A program made the translations under genes and the position numbers. This document shows, one piece after another, positions 1 through 7,735 of a stretch of DNA of 14,131 nucleotides. The stretch spans positions 1 through 14,131 of the forward strand of contig CALGGM010000102.1 of NCBI GenBank assembly GCA_937915925.1, read 5' to 3'. The notes beneath the pieces are model-generated. The model worked only from the letters and a program-made list of their open reading frames with translations, did no database searches and was not told the DNA's origin. The number at the start of each line of letters is the position of its first letter. Position 1 is the first letter of the stretch. The stretch is from an uncultured Clostridia bacterium. Lineage in GTDB: Bacteria > Bacillota > Clostridia > Christensenellales > CAG-138.

Positions 1-290
1 AGCATGGGGGCGTCCTTGAGCAGGTAGGTAAAGTTGTTCAGGCCGTTCCATTCGGAATTGAACAGGCTGTAGAGGAACACGTTCTGGAACAGCGCCCCCT
101 GGGGGGGAACCCGCATCTGGTAAAATTTAAAGGCCAGAATCACGCCGGGCATGGGCAGGTAGTTAAAGGCCAGCAGAAACAGCACGCCGGGCAGCACCAT
201 CAGCAAATACGCCGCTTGGCGCTTACCGGACCCGGCAGAAAGGTTTTTCTTCTTTTTGACTTTTACATTCGCAGTATCCGCGCCGTTCAT
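1..290 (-). CDS. Sugar ABC transporter permease, LplB type (partial, runs off left edge)
   Basis: This is the N-terminal 96 or so residues of an inner-membrane permease of the binding-protein-dependent carbohydrate importer family (LplB/UgpA-like). The first 25 residues are a basic cytoplasmic leader rich in Lys. They are followed by a transmembrane helix (about residues 27-43) and the family hallmark YLPMPGVILAFK (about 44-55). Further on, a WNGLNNFTYLL segment (about 81-91) matches the conserved W-x-G-L-x-N-F of these permeases. The ATG at 290 has a GGCGGGG ribosome binding site about 6 bases upstream. It has its own promoter (418-446). All six proline codons are CCC, whereas genes to the right mostly use CCG, so this part may have a different origin. 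The substrate cannot be told; an importer for oligosaccharides is the family expectation. Confidence 0.85.
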   Translation of the reverse strand, partial: MNGADTANVKVKKKKNLSAGSGKRQAAYLLMVLPGVLFLLAFNYLPMPGVILAFKFYQMRVPPQGALFQNVFLYSLFNSEWNGLNNFTYLLKDAPM

Positions 291-417
291 TTTGCGCCCC
301 GCCTTTCTGTCTTTCACAGGGTTCAAAAGCCGGATGGGCGTTTTTTCCCTCGTTTTTTTCAGTAGTGAAAAAAGCGCCGTCCTCCGGTTTTTGCAGCCCC
401 GTTCAAAAATCATATGC

Positions 418-446
418 ATTGTAGCATATTTTCATAGATTGCGCAA
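418..446 (-). promoter_or_regulatory. Sigma-A promoter for the sugar permease
   Basis: On the minus strand the sequence reads TTGCGC, 17 bases, TACAAT. The -35 box is at 441-446 and the -10 box at 418-423. Transcription would start near 411, leaving a leader of about 120 bases before the permease ATG. That leader contains an A/T-rich hairpin (354-373, 8-bp arms TTTTTTCA and TGAAAAAA around a 4-base loop), of unknown role. Confidence 0.7.
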
Positions 447-489
447 GGGCAGTTTTCACAAATTTTGCGCCTCATTTTCCTTTTCTTGT

Positions 490-518
490 AAAAAAGACGG
501 GTCTTGCGGTCCGTCTTT
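490..518 (-). terminator. Rho-independent terminator
   Basis: The minus strand shows arms AAAGACGG and CCGTCTTT (511-518 and 493-500) around a 10-base loop, running directly into six T residues (495-490). It lies about 125 bases past the stop of the SGNH-like reading frame (644) and about 110 past the stop of the SpoIID-like frame. It separates either gene from the permease promoter just downstream. Confidence 0.75.
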
Positions 519-630
519 GCGCCGGGATGTCTGCATATTTGCCAGATTTTCCATTACACCGCGGCAATTATAAAGGCTTTTTTCTCATTCCATGCACTTC
601 AAAAATCACTCTGTACTCTGAAAACTGCAA

Positions 631-2097
631 TCAGAATCCCTGCTCAGGGCACGAGCGCCCATTTTCTGAGCGCGTCCGCCGCCATTTTGGCGAAGGCTTC
701 CGCCCCGGCGCGCTGGGTATGGGTGTCGTCGGCGTTGCCGTCGGCGCTGCGCTTGCGCTCGGCGTAACCGTCGGCGCGGCGGTCGGAGAGACGGGATCGG
801 GTCCCGTATAGGTGAAATCGAACGACGCGTTCGATACGATTGCCTTGCCGTTTTCGTCGTACAGCGTCGAGCCGCGGTAGTAGAATTTCAGCACATCGAC
901 GTAGGTATAGCCCTGCTTTACCATCTGGATCGCGCCGCGGTGCGAGAGCCCCGCGCGGTGTCCGCTGTTCACGCCCCAGATGAGCTTCCACGCGCGCACA
1001 TCGGTGCGTACCGCAAAGCACACGACGCCCGCGGCGTCCGGCGCGGCGGCGGTTTTCAGCTCGTCCGCGGTGCAGGAGAACGACACGGCTTTCTGCTTCC
1101 CCGCGCTGTCCTTCACGGTCAGCTTCCAGTCGAAGTGCTTGCTCGGCGCGAGCGCGGACGGATAGCGCGCGGTGCCGTTTGGATTGTTCGGGTCGAACAC
1201 GCCGGTGAGCGCTTCGATGGAAACGATCTCCTTTGCGCCGGTCTTTTCGAGAAGAAACGCGTACAGCGAAGCGTTCATGCTCTTCGGGCTCGCGCCGTTG
1301 ATCGGAAGGATCACGTTTTTGCTCGAGCTCATAAGGTCGAACGGATCGTACCCGAACCAGTACGCGCCGTCGTTCTGCGCGCCGCCCCAGCAGATGCGCG
1401 GCGTGATGACCTGCCCGCCGTTTGCGGTGCTGTAGTACGTTTTGACCGTTTTGCCCTCGAAGCGAAGCGTCTGCTTCCACACGGCGTCGACCGCCGCGAT
1501 CGTGTTCCTGTCGCTCGCGACATAGCCGAAGTACAGCTGAGAGATCGTGGTGTCGTAGACGTCGAAATACTTCGAGGTTCGCGACTCGACCTCCGCGAGC
1601 GCGTAGCACTTTGCGCAGATCGCTTCCGTTTTCAGAATGTCCGCCTGATAGGAATCGGACATCTCGCCGCTGACGACGCCGTACAGATAATGCTTCATGT
1701 CGACGTAGTTGATCATGCGAAGCGTGCCGCCGTCGTTATAGAACACGAGATCGCCGTAATACACGCGCTTGCCGTGCTTGGGGTTCTCATACGTGAACAC
1801 CGTGGACGCGTCGGTACCGACGCGCGTAAGCCGCACCGAGGACGAGGACGTTTTGAGCTTGCCCTCCTTCGAGTGCGAAACGGTGATCTTGCCGCTGCTG
1901 ATCGAAGCGGTCACCGTGCCGCCGTTCAGCGCGGTATCGCCCACCGCGTACTGTCCCGTCAGCTTGACGGACACGGTCGTAGCGTCGGCGGTGGACAGAC
2001 GCACGCGCACGGTCGTTTCCGTCTCCGCGCTCGCGGGCGCGGGCAACATGATCGGCAGCATCGCCAGGCAAAGCAGCAGGCACAGAATGCGTTTCAT
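631..2097 (-). CDS. Secreted SpoIID/LytB-domain protein, C-terminal tail probably aberrant
   Basis: The predicted protein has 488 residues with a signal peptide (1-24, ending ASA before Glu25). The SpoIID/LytB domain follows. MKHYLYGVVSGEMSDSYQ (134-151) carries the Glu145 that corresponds to the catalytic acid of SpoIID lytic transglycosylases. STANGGQ (223-229) matches the conserved S-x-x-x-G-G segment. SHRGAIQMVKQGYTYVDVLK (385-404) and FYYRGSTL (405-412) are the family's C-terminal signature. Expected role: cleavage of peptidoglycan glycan strands outside the membrane, in sporulation or wall remodelling. The start has AAAGGAGG 9 bases upstream of ATG. A Thr/Pro linker (434-462) is followed by a basic tail (465-488) that looks like translation of a wrong frame: the same bases encode an SGNH-hydrolase C-terminus. 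The native 3' end of this gene has therefore probably been lost. It is not necessarily SpoIID itself, because it has a cleavable signal rather than an anchor. Confidence 0.88.
   Translation of the reverse strand: MKRILCLLLCLAMLPIMLPAPASAETETTVRVRLSTADATTVSVKLTGQYAVGDTALNGGTVTASISSGKITVSHSKEGKLKTSSSSVRLTRVGTDASTVFTYENPKHGKRVYYGDLVFYNDGGTLRMINYVDMKHYLYGVVSGEMSDSYQADILKTEAICAKCYALAEVESRTSKYFDVYDTTISQLYFGYVASDRNTIAAVDAVWKQTLRFEGKTVKTYYSTANGGQVITPRICWGGAQNDGAYWFGYDPFDLMSSSKNVILPINGASPKSMNASLYAFLLEKTGAKEIVSIEALTGVFDPNNPNGTARYPSALAPSKHFDWKLTVKDSAGKQKAVSFSCTADELKTAAAPDAAGVVCFAVRTDVRAWKLIWGVNSGHRAGLSHRGAIQMVKQGYTYVDVLKFYYRGSTLYDENGKAIVSNASFDFTYTGPDPVSPTAAPTVTPSASAAPTATPTTPIPSAPGRKPSPKWRRTRSENGRSCPEQGF
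644..742 (-). pseudogene. 3' remnant of an SGNH/GDSL hydrolase, out of frame with the SpoIID-like gene
   Basis: Read in a different frame from the SpoIID-like gene, these bases encode about 30 residues ending in DDTHTQRAGAEAFAKMAADA, then LRKWALVP and a TGA stop at 646-644. D-D-T-H followed by x3-A-G-A-E-A-F-A and an amphipathic helix matches block V of SGNH hydrolases, as in rhamnogalacturonan acetylesterases. In that block the Asp and His of D-x-x-H are catalytic. No upstream part of such a hydrolase (GDSL block, GxND block) is present; the frame becomes Arg-rich noise above about 745. It is therefore only the tail of a gene joined to the middle of another. Family assignment rests on a short stretch, so chance resemblance is possible, but its proper stop, proline codon CCC and the sugar permease next door support it. 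Confidence 0.5.
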
Positions 2098-2134
2098 CGC
2101 GGGCGCCTCCTTTCAGTCGAAATTCTTCCTCTCC

Positions 2135-2162
2135 GTTATACCACATCGGCGCAAAAAAACAA
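2135..2162 (-). promoter_or_regulatory. Putative promoter of the SpoIID-like gene, overlapping the upstream terminator
   Basis: The minus strand has TATAAC (2140-2135) as a -10 box and TTGTTT (2162-2157) 16 bases upstream as a weak -35. The -35 lies inside the 3' arm and T-tract of the preceding terminator. TATAAC is a good -10; the -35 is uncertain. Confidence 0.45.
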
Positions 2163-2181
2163 ACGCCGCGGGGCGTTTGTT
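2153..2181 (-). terminator. Rho-independent terminator of the cdaA-cdaR-oxidoreductase operon
   Basis: On the minus strand the perfect 10-bp arms AACAAACGCC and GGCGTTTGTT enclose a 4-base loop, and the RNA continues into seven T residues (2159-2153). It lies about 50 bases past the stop of the FAD oxidoreductase. Confidence 0.9.
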
Positions 2182-2229
2182 GAAACTTTATTTACAAGAA
2201 TGACGAAACTTTGTTGCATTTTTGGAAAA

Positions 2230-3846
2230 TTACGGAAGCGGCGCGAAAAGTTTCATGATCGCTTCCGCCGCCTTCACGCCGTCCACCGCCGCGCTGACGA
2301 TGCCGCCCGCGTACCCCGCGCCCTCGCCGATCGGGTACAGTCCCTTGTGCGAGACGGATTCCATATCGGGATCGCGCAGGATCCTCAGCGGCGACGACGT
2401 GCGGCTTTCCACCGCGGTCAGAACCGCATCCTCCATGTCATAGCCTTTCAGCTGCCGACCGAACGCCTTGATTCCGTCGCGGATCCCCGCCGAAACGAAG
2501 TCCGGCAGGCAGTCCGAAAGCCGCGTGTACCGCACGCCCGGGCGATATGTCGCTTCCACCGAACGCGAAGGCTTCGACTTCTCGTTCCGCAGGAACGCCC
2601 CGACCGTGGACGCCGGCGCCGTGCCGTCCGCCCCGCCGAGCAGAAACGTTTCCCGCTCAAGACGGTCGAGATACCGAAGTCCGTCCAAGGGATGCGTTCC
2701 GAAATCCTCCGGCGTGATCTGCACGACGACCGCCGCGTTCGCGTTTTTGCCGTCGCGCGCGAAGTTGCTCATGCCATTGACCACGACCTGCTCCGCCCCG
2801 CTCGCGCTTGCTACGACCTGACCGCCGGGGCACATGCAGAACGTGTACACGCCGCGCTCGCCGCTTCGTGCAGTAAGCCGATACTCCGCCGCGCCGAGCC
2901 GCGGATGGTTCGCCATCGGTCCGTACTGGCTTTCGTTGATCAGGCTCTGCGGATGCTCCGCGCGCACGCCGATCGCAAACGCCTTCGGCGCCATCGCGAC
3001 GCCCTTCTCATACAGCATCCGAGCCGTATCGCGCGCGCCGTGTCCCATCGCAAGCAGCAGCGCCGCGCACGCCTCCCATGTGCGCGTCCCGTTCTGCTCC
3101 ACGCAGATCTCGCTGATCGCGCCGTCAGTCGTTCTGAGATCGACGAGCTTTGCCGAGAAGCGCACCTCGCCGCCCGCTGCTTCGATGCGTCTGCGAATGC
3201 CGGACACGACCGTCCTCAGCCGATCCGTTCCGATGTGCGGCTTTGCAAGATACGCGATCTCCTCCGGCGCGCCGCACTCGATCATATTTTGCAGTACGCC
3301 ATCGATATGCGGATCGCGGATGCGGGTGGTAAGCTTTCCGTCGGAAAACGTTCCCGCGCCGCCCTCGCCGAACGCGACGTTGCTGTCGCCGTCCGGATCG
3401 CGCATCGCGCCGCTCCAGTACCGTTCCACGTCCTTGACGCGCTCCTCGATCGGCCTGCCGCGCTCGATGACAAGCGGCATATACCCGTTCTCCGCAAGCG
3501 TCAGCGCGGCAAACAGTCCCGCCGGTCCGAGCCCGACCACGACGATCCTGCCGGCTTGCGGACGCGTCCCGAACGGGAACGGCGCAGGCGCAGCGGTTTT
3601 GACCTCCTCCGCTTTGAGCTTCGGATCGCGCAGCACGCGCTTTGCCGCCGCGTCGGTCAGCGTCAGCTCCGCATGGATGCAGTGAAAGATGTCGTTCTTC
3701 TTTCTGGCGTCCAGCGCCTGCCGCACAATGCGTACGCGCAAAAGGGCGTCTCTGTCGACGCCCAGCTTTTTACAGCACGACGCGGCGAACGATTCGTCCG
3801 TCGCATCGAGTTCTTTTCGTAAGTTTTGAATGTAAACCGTTTTCAT
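2230..3846 (-). CDS. FAD-dependent oxidoreductase, COG2509 family
   Basis: This 538-residue protein has the length and layout of the uncharacterised COG2509 flavoprotein dehydrogenases. An N-terminal alpha/beta domain (1-90) precedes a Rossmann FAD-binding loop VVGLGPAG (103-110) and the acidic end of the second strand (IERGR, 127-131). The family-specific GEGGAGTFSDGKL (160-172) follows, and a C-terminal FAD-contacting segment YPIGEGAGYAGGI occurs near 507-519. The substrate is unknown for the family, and nothing here reveals it. The ATG at 3846 lies 18 bases after the cdaR stop. No Shine-Dalgarno is visible in the intervening CCGAAACGCAAAACCTGC, so translation probably depends on ribosomes finishing cdaR. 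The gene ends just before a strong terminator and so is the last gene of the cdaA operon. The product is soluble; no signal or membrane helix is seen. Confidence 0.9.
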   Translation of the reverse strand: MKTVYIQNLRKELDATDESFAASCCKKLGVDRDALLRVRIVRQALDARKKNDIFHCIHAELTLTDAAAKRVLRDPKLKAEEVKTAAPAPFPFGTRPQAGRIVVVGLGPAGLFAALTLAENGYMPLVIERGRPIEERVKDVERYWSGAMRDPDGDSNVAFGEGGAGTFSDGKLTTRIRDPHIDGVLQNMIECGAPEEIAYLAKPHIGTDRLRTVVSGIRRRIEAAGGEVRFSAKLVDLRTTDGAISEICVEQNGTRTWEACAALLLAMGHGARDTARMLYEKGVAMAPKAFAIGVRAEHPQSLINESQYGPMANHPRLGAAEYRLTARSGERGVYTFCMCPGGQVVASASGAEQVVVNGMSNFARDGKNANAAVVVQITPEDFGTHPLDGLRYLDRLERETFLLGGADGTAPASTVGAFLRNEKSKPSRSVEATYRPGVRYTRLSDCLPDFVSAGIRDGIKAFGRQLKGYDMEDAVLTAVESRTSSPLRILRDPDMESVSHKGLYPIGEGAGYAGGIVSAAVDGVKAAEAIMKLFAPLP

Positions 3847-3864
3847 GCAGGTTTTGCGTTTCGG

Positions 3865-5202
3865 TTATCCGTTGTCCTCACCGACGATCGGGATCAGCTC
3901 GACCGTGACGGTTTCCATTGTGAGCACGATCGTATAGAGGTTTCTGTCTCCGCCGAAGGTCAGCCGGACGGGCAGTTCAAACGTGCCCTCGAAATAGTTT
4001 CCGAGATCGACGCTTGCCGTAAGCAGCGACGGGTCGAACGACTTCATCGCGATCACGGAGCCGGTCACGCGGACCGTAACCGTCTTCGGTTCGTTTCCGT
4101 TCAAAGCAACCGTCCGCTTCGATTCCGAATACGTGATCGGGACCTCGTACTCCACGTCCTCCGCCATCAGCTCCCAAACGCGGAGGAACACCGTGACCAC
4201 GCGGGTCTGCGATTTATCGAGCGTCACGCCGGACGGGATGACGAGGTTCACAAGCATCCGCTCCTCGCCGGGCTCGGAGCCCGGAAGGATCTGCTCGGTC
4301 TTGACCGAATCGATCGCGGAGAGCGTCGCGATATCGCCGTACAGGCGGATCGTGCTCTGCGCCGACGTGCAGGAAACGCCGTAGTCCGCATAGAACGTAT
4401 CGTCCGCGACAATGCTCGGTTCGATCGGCACATCCTTATACGCGCGGATCACCACGCGCACGTTGGTGGTCACAGTCTCGCCGCTGCTGGAGACGATGTC
4501 GTCCAGGCGCACGTTCGCGCTGTCATAGAACTGCACCGGCAGCACAAGGTCGTACGTGCCCGCGAGCGTCGCGGGATCGTTGACCGCGAACGACGAGAGA
4601 TCGACGGTGGCTTCCGCATAGGAGATGCGATCGACCTCGGACTTCTGTCCGCGCAGCGAAACGGTGAGATCGCTCGGAAGCTGATACTCGAACCCGTCCG
4701 CAAGCGCGCCGTCCGTCTTCACGGTGACCTGAATGTTGCTGCGCGAGGAAAGCCTCGCGACCGTAACGTTGACCGAGCCCACCGACTGTCCCTGGACCGT
4801 GCCGTATTCGGAGGCGACGGACGTCTGCACCTCGACCGAGACCTCCTTGCTGTCCTCCTCACTGTCGAACGTGTTGGTGATCGTCGAAAGGTCGATGTAG
4901 CAGGTGACGCGGGACGCGTCCAGCTCGCTGTGCTTGCTGATCTTGCAAAGCACGTCCACATCCGTCGTGCCGGTGTCGCGCGTCATGAGCATCAGCCCAC
5001 GGTTATTCAGCGTGTCCTCGCCGACAATCGCAATGTCCACCTCGCGGATGCGCTTGACGTATTCGGGGTTCTCGATCGAAAGCACATAGCCCCAGAGCAG
5101 GATCGCGAACACGAGCGCCGTGATCTTCAGCGGGATATTCTTGGTGAAAATGTTTTTGATGAACCGTCCGAGCGCGGAGAACGCTTTTTGCCTTTTCGTC
5201 AT
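3865..5202 (-). CDS. cdaR: YbbR-domain protein, regulator of diadenylate cyclase
   Basis: This 445-residue protein has a short basic cytoplasmic N-terminus and one membrane helix (about 24-42, PLKITALVFAILLWGYVL). The remainder is extracellular and made of repeated beta-rich YbbR domains. About four can be fitted between residues 50 and 437, each ending near a valine-rich strand such as VTVRVTGSV. CdaR proteins sit on the outer face of the membrane and modulate the cyclase CdaA. The gene follows cdaA with a single base between stop and start (TGACATG), and its ribosome binding site AAGGAGG lies inside the 3' end of cdaA, so the two are translationally coupled. No Cys or catalytic motif is expected, and none stands out. 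Confidence 0.92.
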   Translation of the reverse strand: MTKRQKAFSALGRFIKNIFTKNIPLKITALVFAILLWGYVLSIENPEYVKRIREVDIAIVGEDTLNNRGLMLMTRDTGTTDVDVLCKISKHSELDASRVTCYIDLSTITNTFDSEEDSKEVSVEVQTSVASEYGTVQGQSVGSVNVTVARLSSRSNIQVTVKTDGALADGFEYQLPSDLTVSLRGQKSEVDRISYAEATVDLSSFAVNDPATLAGTYDLVLPVQFYDSANVRLDDIVSSSGETVTTNVRVVIRAYKDVPIEPSIVADDTFYADYGVSCTSAQSTIRLYGDIATLSAIDSVKTEQILPGSEPGEERMLVNLVIPSGVTLDKSQTRVVTVFLRVWELMAEDVEYEVPITYSESKRTVALNGNEPKTVTVRVTGSVIAMKSFDPSLLTASVDLGNYFEGTFELPVRLTFGGDRNLYTIVLTMETVTVELIPIVGEDNG

Positions 5203-5203
5203 G

Positions 5204-6055
5204 TCAGATCTCCGCCTCCTTCTTTTTACGGTTCCACGGAAGCACGAAGCCCTCGTCCTTCACAAGCAGTCCCTCGAGGACGTTGGTCAGCGCCTTTTCG
5301 TCGAGATACCGGATCAGCTTGCCCTCGCGCGCGGTCGAGATCGCGCCGGTCTCCTCGGAGACGACCAGCACCACGCAGTCCGAAGCGGACGAAACGCCGA
5401 GCGCGGCGCGATGCCGCGTGCCGAGCTCGCGCGAGACCTTGGTGTCGTCCGAAAGCGGCAGAATGCAGCTTGCCGCGATCACGGACGTGCCGCGGATCAG
5501 AACAGCGCCGTCGTGCAGGGGCGTGTTCGGCTCAAAGATGTTTTCGATCAGCGCGCCGGAAAGCTGCGCGTTCAGCGCAATGCCGGTCGCCGCGATGTCA
5601 CCGAGCCCGGATCGCCGTTCAAACACCAGCAGCGCGCCGACGCGGCGGCTCGAAAGATGCAGGATGGAACGCTTCAGATCCTGCGCGATGCGGCGCGAGT
5701 CCGACTCGTCCGCAAGCGCGCCGAGCTTGGTAAGCCGATGCGAGCCGATACGCTCCAGCACGCGGCGAAGCTCCGGCGTGAACAGGATGAACAGGATCAG
5801 GAAGATCGAGCCGCTTGCCAGGATGCTGTCCAGCACCCAGGAGATCGTGGAAAGCCCGAACAGTCTTGCGAGCACGGAAAACAGGAAGAGCAGTCCGATG
5901 CCCTTCAAGACCTGATACGCCCGCGTTTCCCGCGTCCACTCCAGAATTTTATACAGGAAGATCGCGATGATGAGCACATCGAAGATGATGCTCACCAACC
6001 CGCTCGGCTGTTTAAAGACATTTAATACGGTTCGGATAATGTTGATCAGATCCAC
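5204..6055 (-). CDS. cdaA: Diadenylate cyclase CdaA (c-di-AMP synthase)
   Basis: CdaA makes cyclic di-AMP from two ATP at the membrane; c-di-AMP controls potassium and osmolyte balance and wall integrity. With the start chosen here the protein has 283 residues. Three membrane helices lie near 21-40, 50-68 and 71-91, followed by the DAC domain. HDGAVLI (181-187) contains the catalytic DGA motif and TRHRAALG (213-220) the ATP-binding RHR motif. PNTPL (176-180) is also family-typical. A longer frame opens with GTG at 6094 but has no ribosome binding site. The GTG at 6055 is preceded by GGGAGG at 11 bases and gives an N-terminus of normal length, so it is preferred. It is the first gene of an operon with cdaR and a FAD oxidoreductase. 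Confidence 0.93.
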   Translation of the reverse strand: MDLINIIRTVLNVFKQPSGLVSIIFDVLIIAIFLYKILEWTRETRAYQVLKGIGLLFLFSVLARLFGLSTISWVLDSILASGSIFLILFILFTPELRRVLERIGSHRLTKLGALADESDSRRIAQDLKRSILHLSSRRVGALLVFERRSGLGDIAATGIALNAQLSGALIENIFEPNTPLHDGAVLIRGTSVIAASCILPLSDDTKVSRELGTRHRAALGVSSASDCVVLVVSEETGAISTAREGKLIRYLDEKALTNVLEGLLVKDEGFVLPWNRKKKEAEI

Positions 6056-6117
6056 GCTTCCGATCGCCTCCCTTTCATGCGTTCCCAGTTTCACCGTTGA
6101 AACGCATCAGCACATAT

Positions 6118-6147
6118 ATTATAACATCAATGCGTCAGAATTGTCAC
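6118..6147 (-). promoter_or_regulatory. Sigma-A promoter of the cdaA operon
   Basis: On the minus strand GTGACA (6147-6142), 18 bases, then a perfect TATAAT (6123-6118). Transcription should start near 6111, about 56 bases before the preferred cdaA start. It lies between the stop of the ABC membrane protein (6155) and cdaA. No clear terminator is seen in this short gap, so read-through from the ABC operon is possible. Confidence 0.75.
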
Positions 6148-6154
6148 GAAATTA

Positions 6155-7735
6155 TTACAAATTCCTGCGAATTTGTTCCGCATTTTTCATCAGCCCTCCG
6201 AAGACCGCCGCAGAACCGATGAGCAGCGCGCAGGCGACCGCGGTCGAGAGCGCCCCGATCCCGGAGATCGCTGTCGGCAGAACCGCTGCCGCCGTCAGGA
6301 CAAAGCCGATCAGCATCATCGCGAGCACCGACCCGCTCTGCTTCACGACCTCGGCGTCCGACTTCCACGAAAGCCGCGGCATCTTCGCGTTTACGAAGAT
6401 CCCCGTGACCGTCGAAAACAGCAGCGCGGACGTCGGCGTCAGGAACAGCCCGAGCACCGACCACGCATCGAAGCAGCTGCGGTAGAAGATCGCAAGCAGC
6501 GCCGTCGAGATCAGAAGCGCCGGACCCATCAGGACGAGGTTCATGAGAAGCTTTGCCCGAAGCCACAGCTTCGCCGAAACCGGAAGCGTCTTTGCGATCC
6601 AGAGCTCCTTCCCCTCCATCGAGATCGCGACGGCGGTCGTCGGCGCGACCGTCGCGCAGAACGTCAGAAGCCCCGTAAGGATCGTCGCGACATACGCGTC
6701 CAGTGCGATCGCGCGGATCAGCCGCGAAAGCGTTCCGGACAGTGCCGCCCCCGCAACGCCGAGCGCAAGCAGAAGCAGCGCGCCGAAGCCCGTGTTGATC
6801 ACCCACGCCGTGCTGCCGAAAAACCGCTTCCGCTCCACACGAAACAGCGCAGAGAACGCGCCGGTGCGCTTCAGCGTGCCGATGCGGTAGTTCTCCACAT
6901 GGTACCCCGCGGTGAGCCTTCCGTGCAGCGGCAGAAACGTCCTGTCAAGGATCAGCAGAAACAGCGCGCACACCGCCGCGGAAACGCCGAAGAACAGCAG
7001 CGCGTACAGCGGATCGCCGGTCGCGCCCTTTGCAAACCACCCCGCGGGCGGATAGATGCGCGACGCCAGTCCCGCCGTTTCGGCAGGCGCCGTCATAAAG
7101 CTGTTAGAAAGATTCGGCAGCATGTACGCGAACACCACGAACCCGAGCAGCAGGATCATCTTGATCGCCGAGGTAACGCCCTTTTTATACTTGCTCTTCG
7201 CAAACGCCGCGGACAGCAGCAGATCGAGCCCGCTCCCGACCGCGATCGGCAGCATGGGCAGCACCAAAAGCATCAGAACAAACGCCGGATAAAACCACCA
7301 TACGGGGCTTTTCAGCGCGGCATAGACCGCGCCGCACGGCAGCAGATACGCCGCTGCATAGACGAGCTCCACAAGGTACAGTGCCGAGAATCTTGCCAGC
7401 ACGACCGTGAACGTTTTCACCGGCATGCCCATAAGCGTATCGAAATCCGCGAACCCGGACAGCGTGGCGCTGCCCTGCGCAAACGCCATCACGAGCGCAA
7501 ACAGGCTCGACAGCGCGGAGATCATCAGAAACGGGATCGCGGGATCGATGCCGAGACCGATCATGCGCGCGGTCATCACACCGGACATCCAGCCGTACAC
7601 CGCGACGATCACGACGATCACCGCTACGCCCGTGATCGCCTGTCTTCTTTCGCGCGGGTCCTTCGAATGGCGGATGACCGGGAAGCGAAACATGCTGTTG
7701 ACGTACAGCTTGATCAGCGTCCAAAGCGATTTCAT
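6155..7735 (-). CDS. ABC transporter membrane protein (ABC-2 exporter-like)
   Basis: This very hydrophobic protein of 526 residues has about a dozen membrane segments. Early ones are near 35-57, 73-98, 112-138 and 143-170; a charged stretch at about 274-305 (LPLHGRL to VERKRFFG) is followed by a second helix-rich half. This layout suits the membrane half of a full-length ABC-2-type exporter partnered by one ATPase. It starts by overlapping the ATPase gene (ATGA at 7735-7732), so the two are coupled. There is no sequence motif that tells the substrate. Systems of this kind in Firmicutes (EcsB-like and related) are linked to export or stress functions, but that is family-level inference. The N-terminal basic stretch HSKDPRERRQ (24-33) is probably cytoplasmic. 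Confidence 0.85.
   Translation of the reverse strand: MKSLWTLIKLYVNSMFRFPVIRHSKDPRERRQAITGVAVIVVIVAVYGWMSGVMTARMIGLGIDPAIPFLMISALSSLFALVMAFAQGSATLSGFADFDTLMGMPVKTFTVVLARFSALYLVELVYAAAYLLPCGAVYAALKSPVWWFYPAFVLMLLVLPMLPIAVGSGLDLLLSAAFAKSKYKKGVTSAIKMILLLGFVVFAYMLPNLSNSFMTAPAETAGLASRIYPPAGWFAKGATGDPLYALLFFGVSAAVCALFLLILDRTFLPLHGRLTAGYHVENYRIGTLKRTGAFSALFRVERKRFFGSTAWVINTGFGALLLLALGVAGAALSGTLSRLIRAIALDAYVATILTGLLTFCATVAPTTAVAISMEGKELWIAKTLPVSAKLWLRAKLLMNLVLMGPALLISTALLAIFYRSCFDAWSVLGLFLTPTSALLFSTVTGIFVNAKMPRLSWKSDAEVVKQSGSVLAMMLIGFVLTAAAVLPTAISGIGALSTAVACALLIGSAAVFGGLMKNAEQIRRNL

Noticed and set aside
567..572. Perfect TATAAT on the minus strand upstream of the terminator at 490-518, suggesting an attenuator before the permease
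   Set aside because: No -35 box at 16-18 bases, and the promoter at 418-446 explains permease transcription without it.
940..3822. Very long open frame (960 codons) on the plus strand opposite the SpoIID-like and FAD oxidoreductase genes
   Set aside because: The translation is dominated by Arg, Ala and His, has no domain, and spans two opposite genes and their terminator; it follows from the GC-rich codon bias of the minus-strand genes.
3826..5733. 635-codon plus-strand frame opposite cdaR and cdaA
   Set aside because: Same compositional shadow; the minus strand carries clear CdaR and CdaA motifs.
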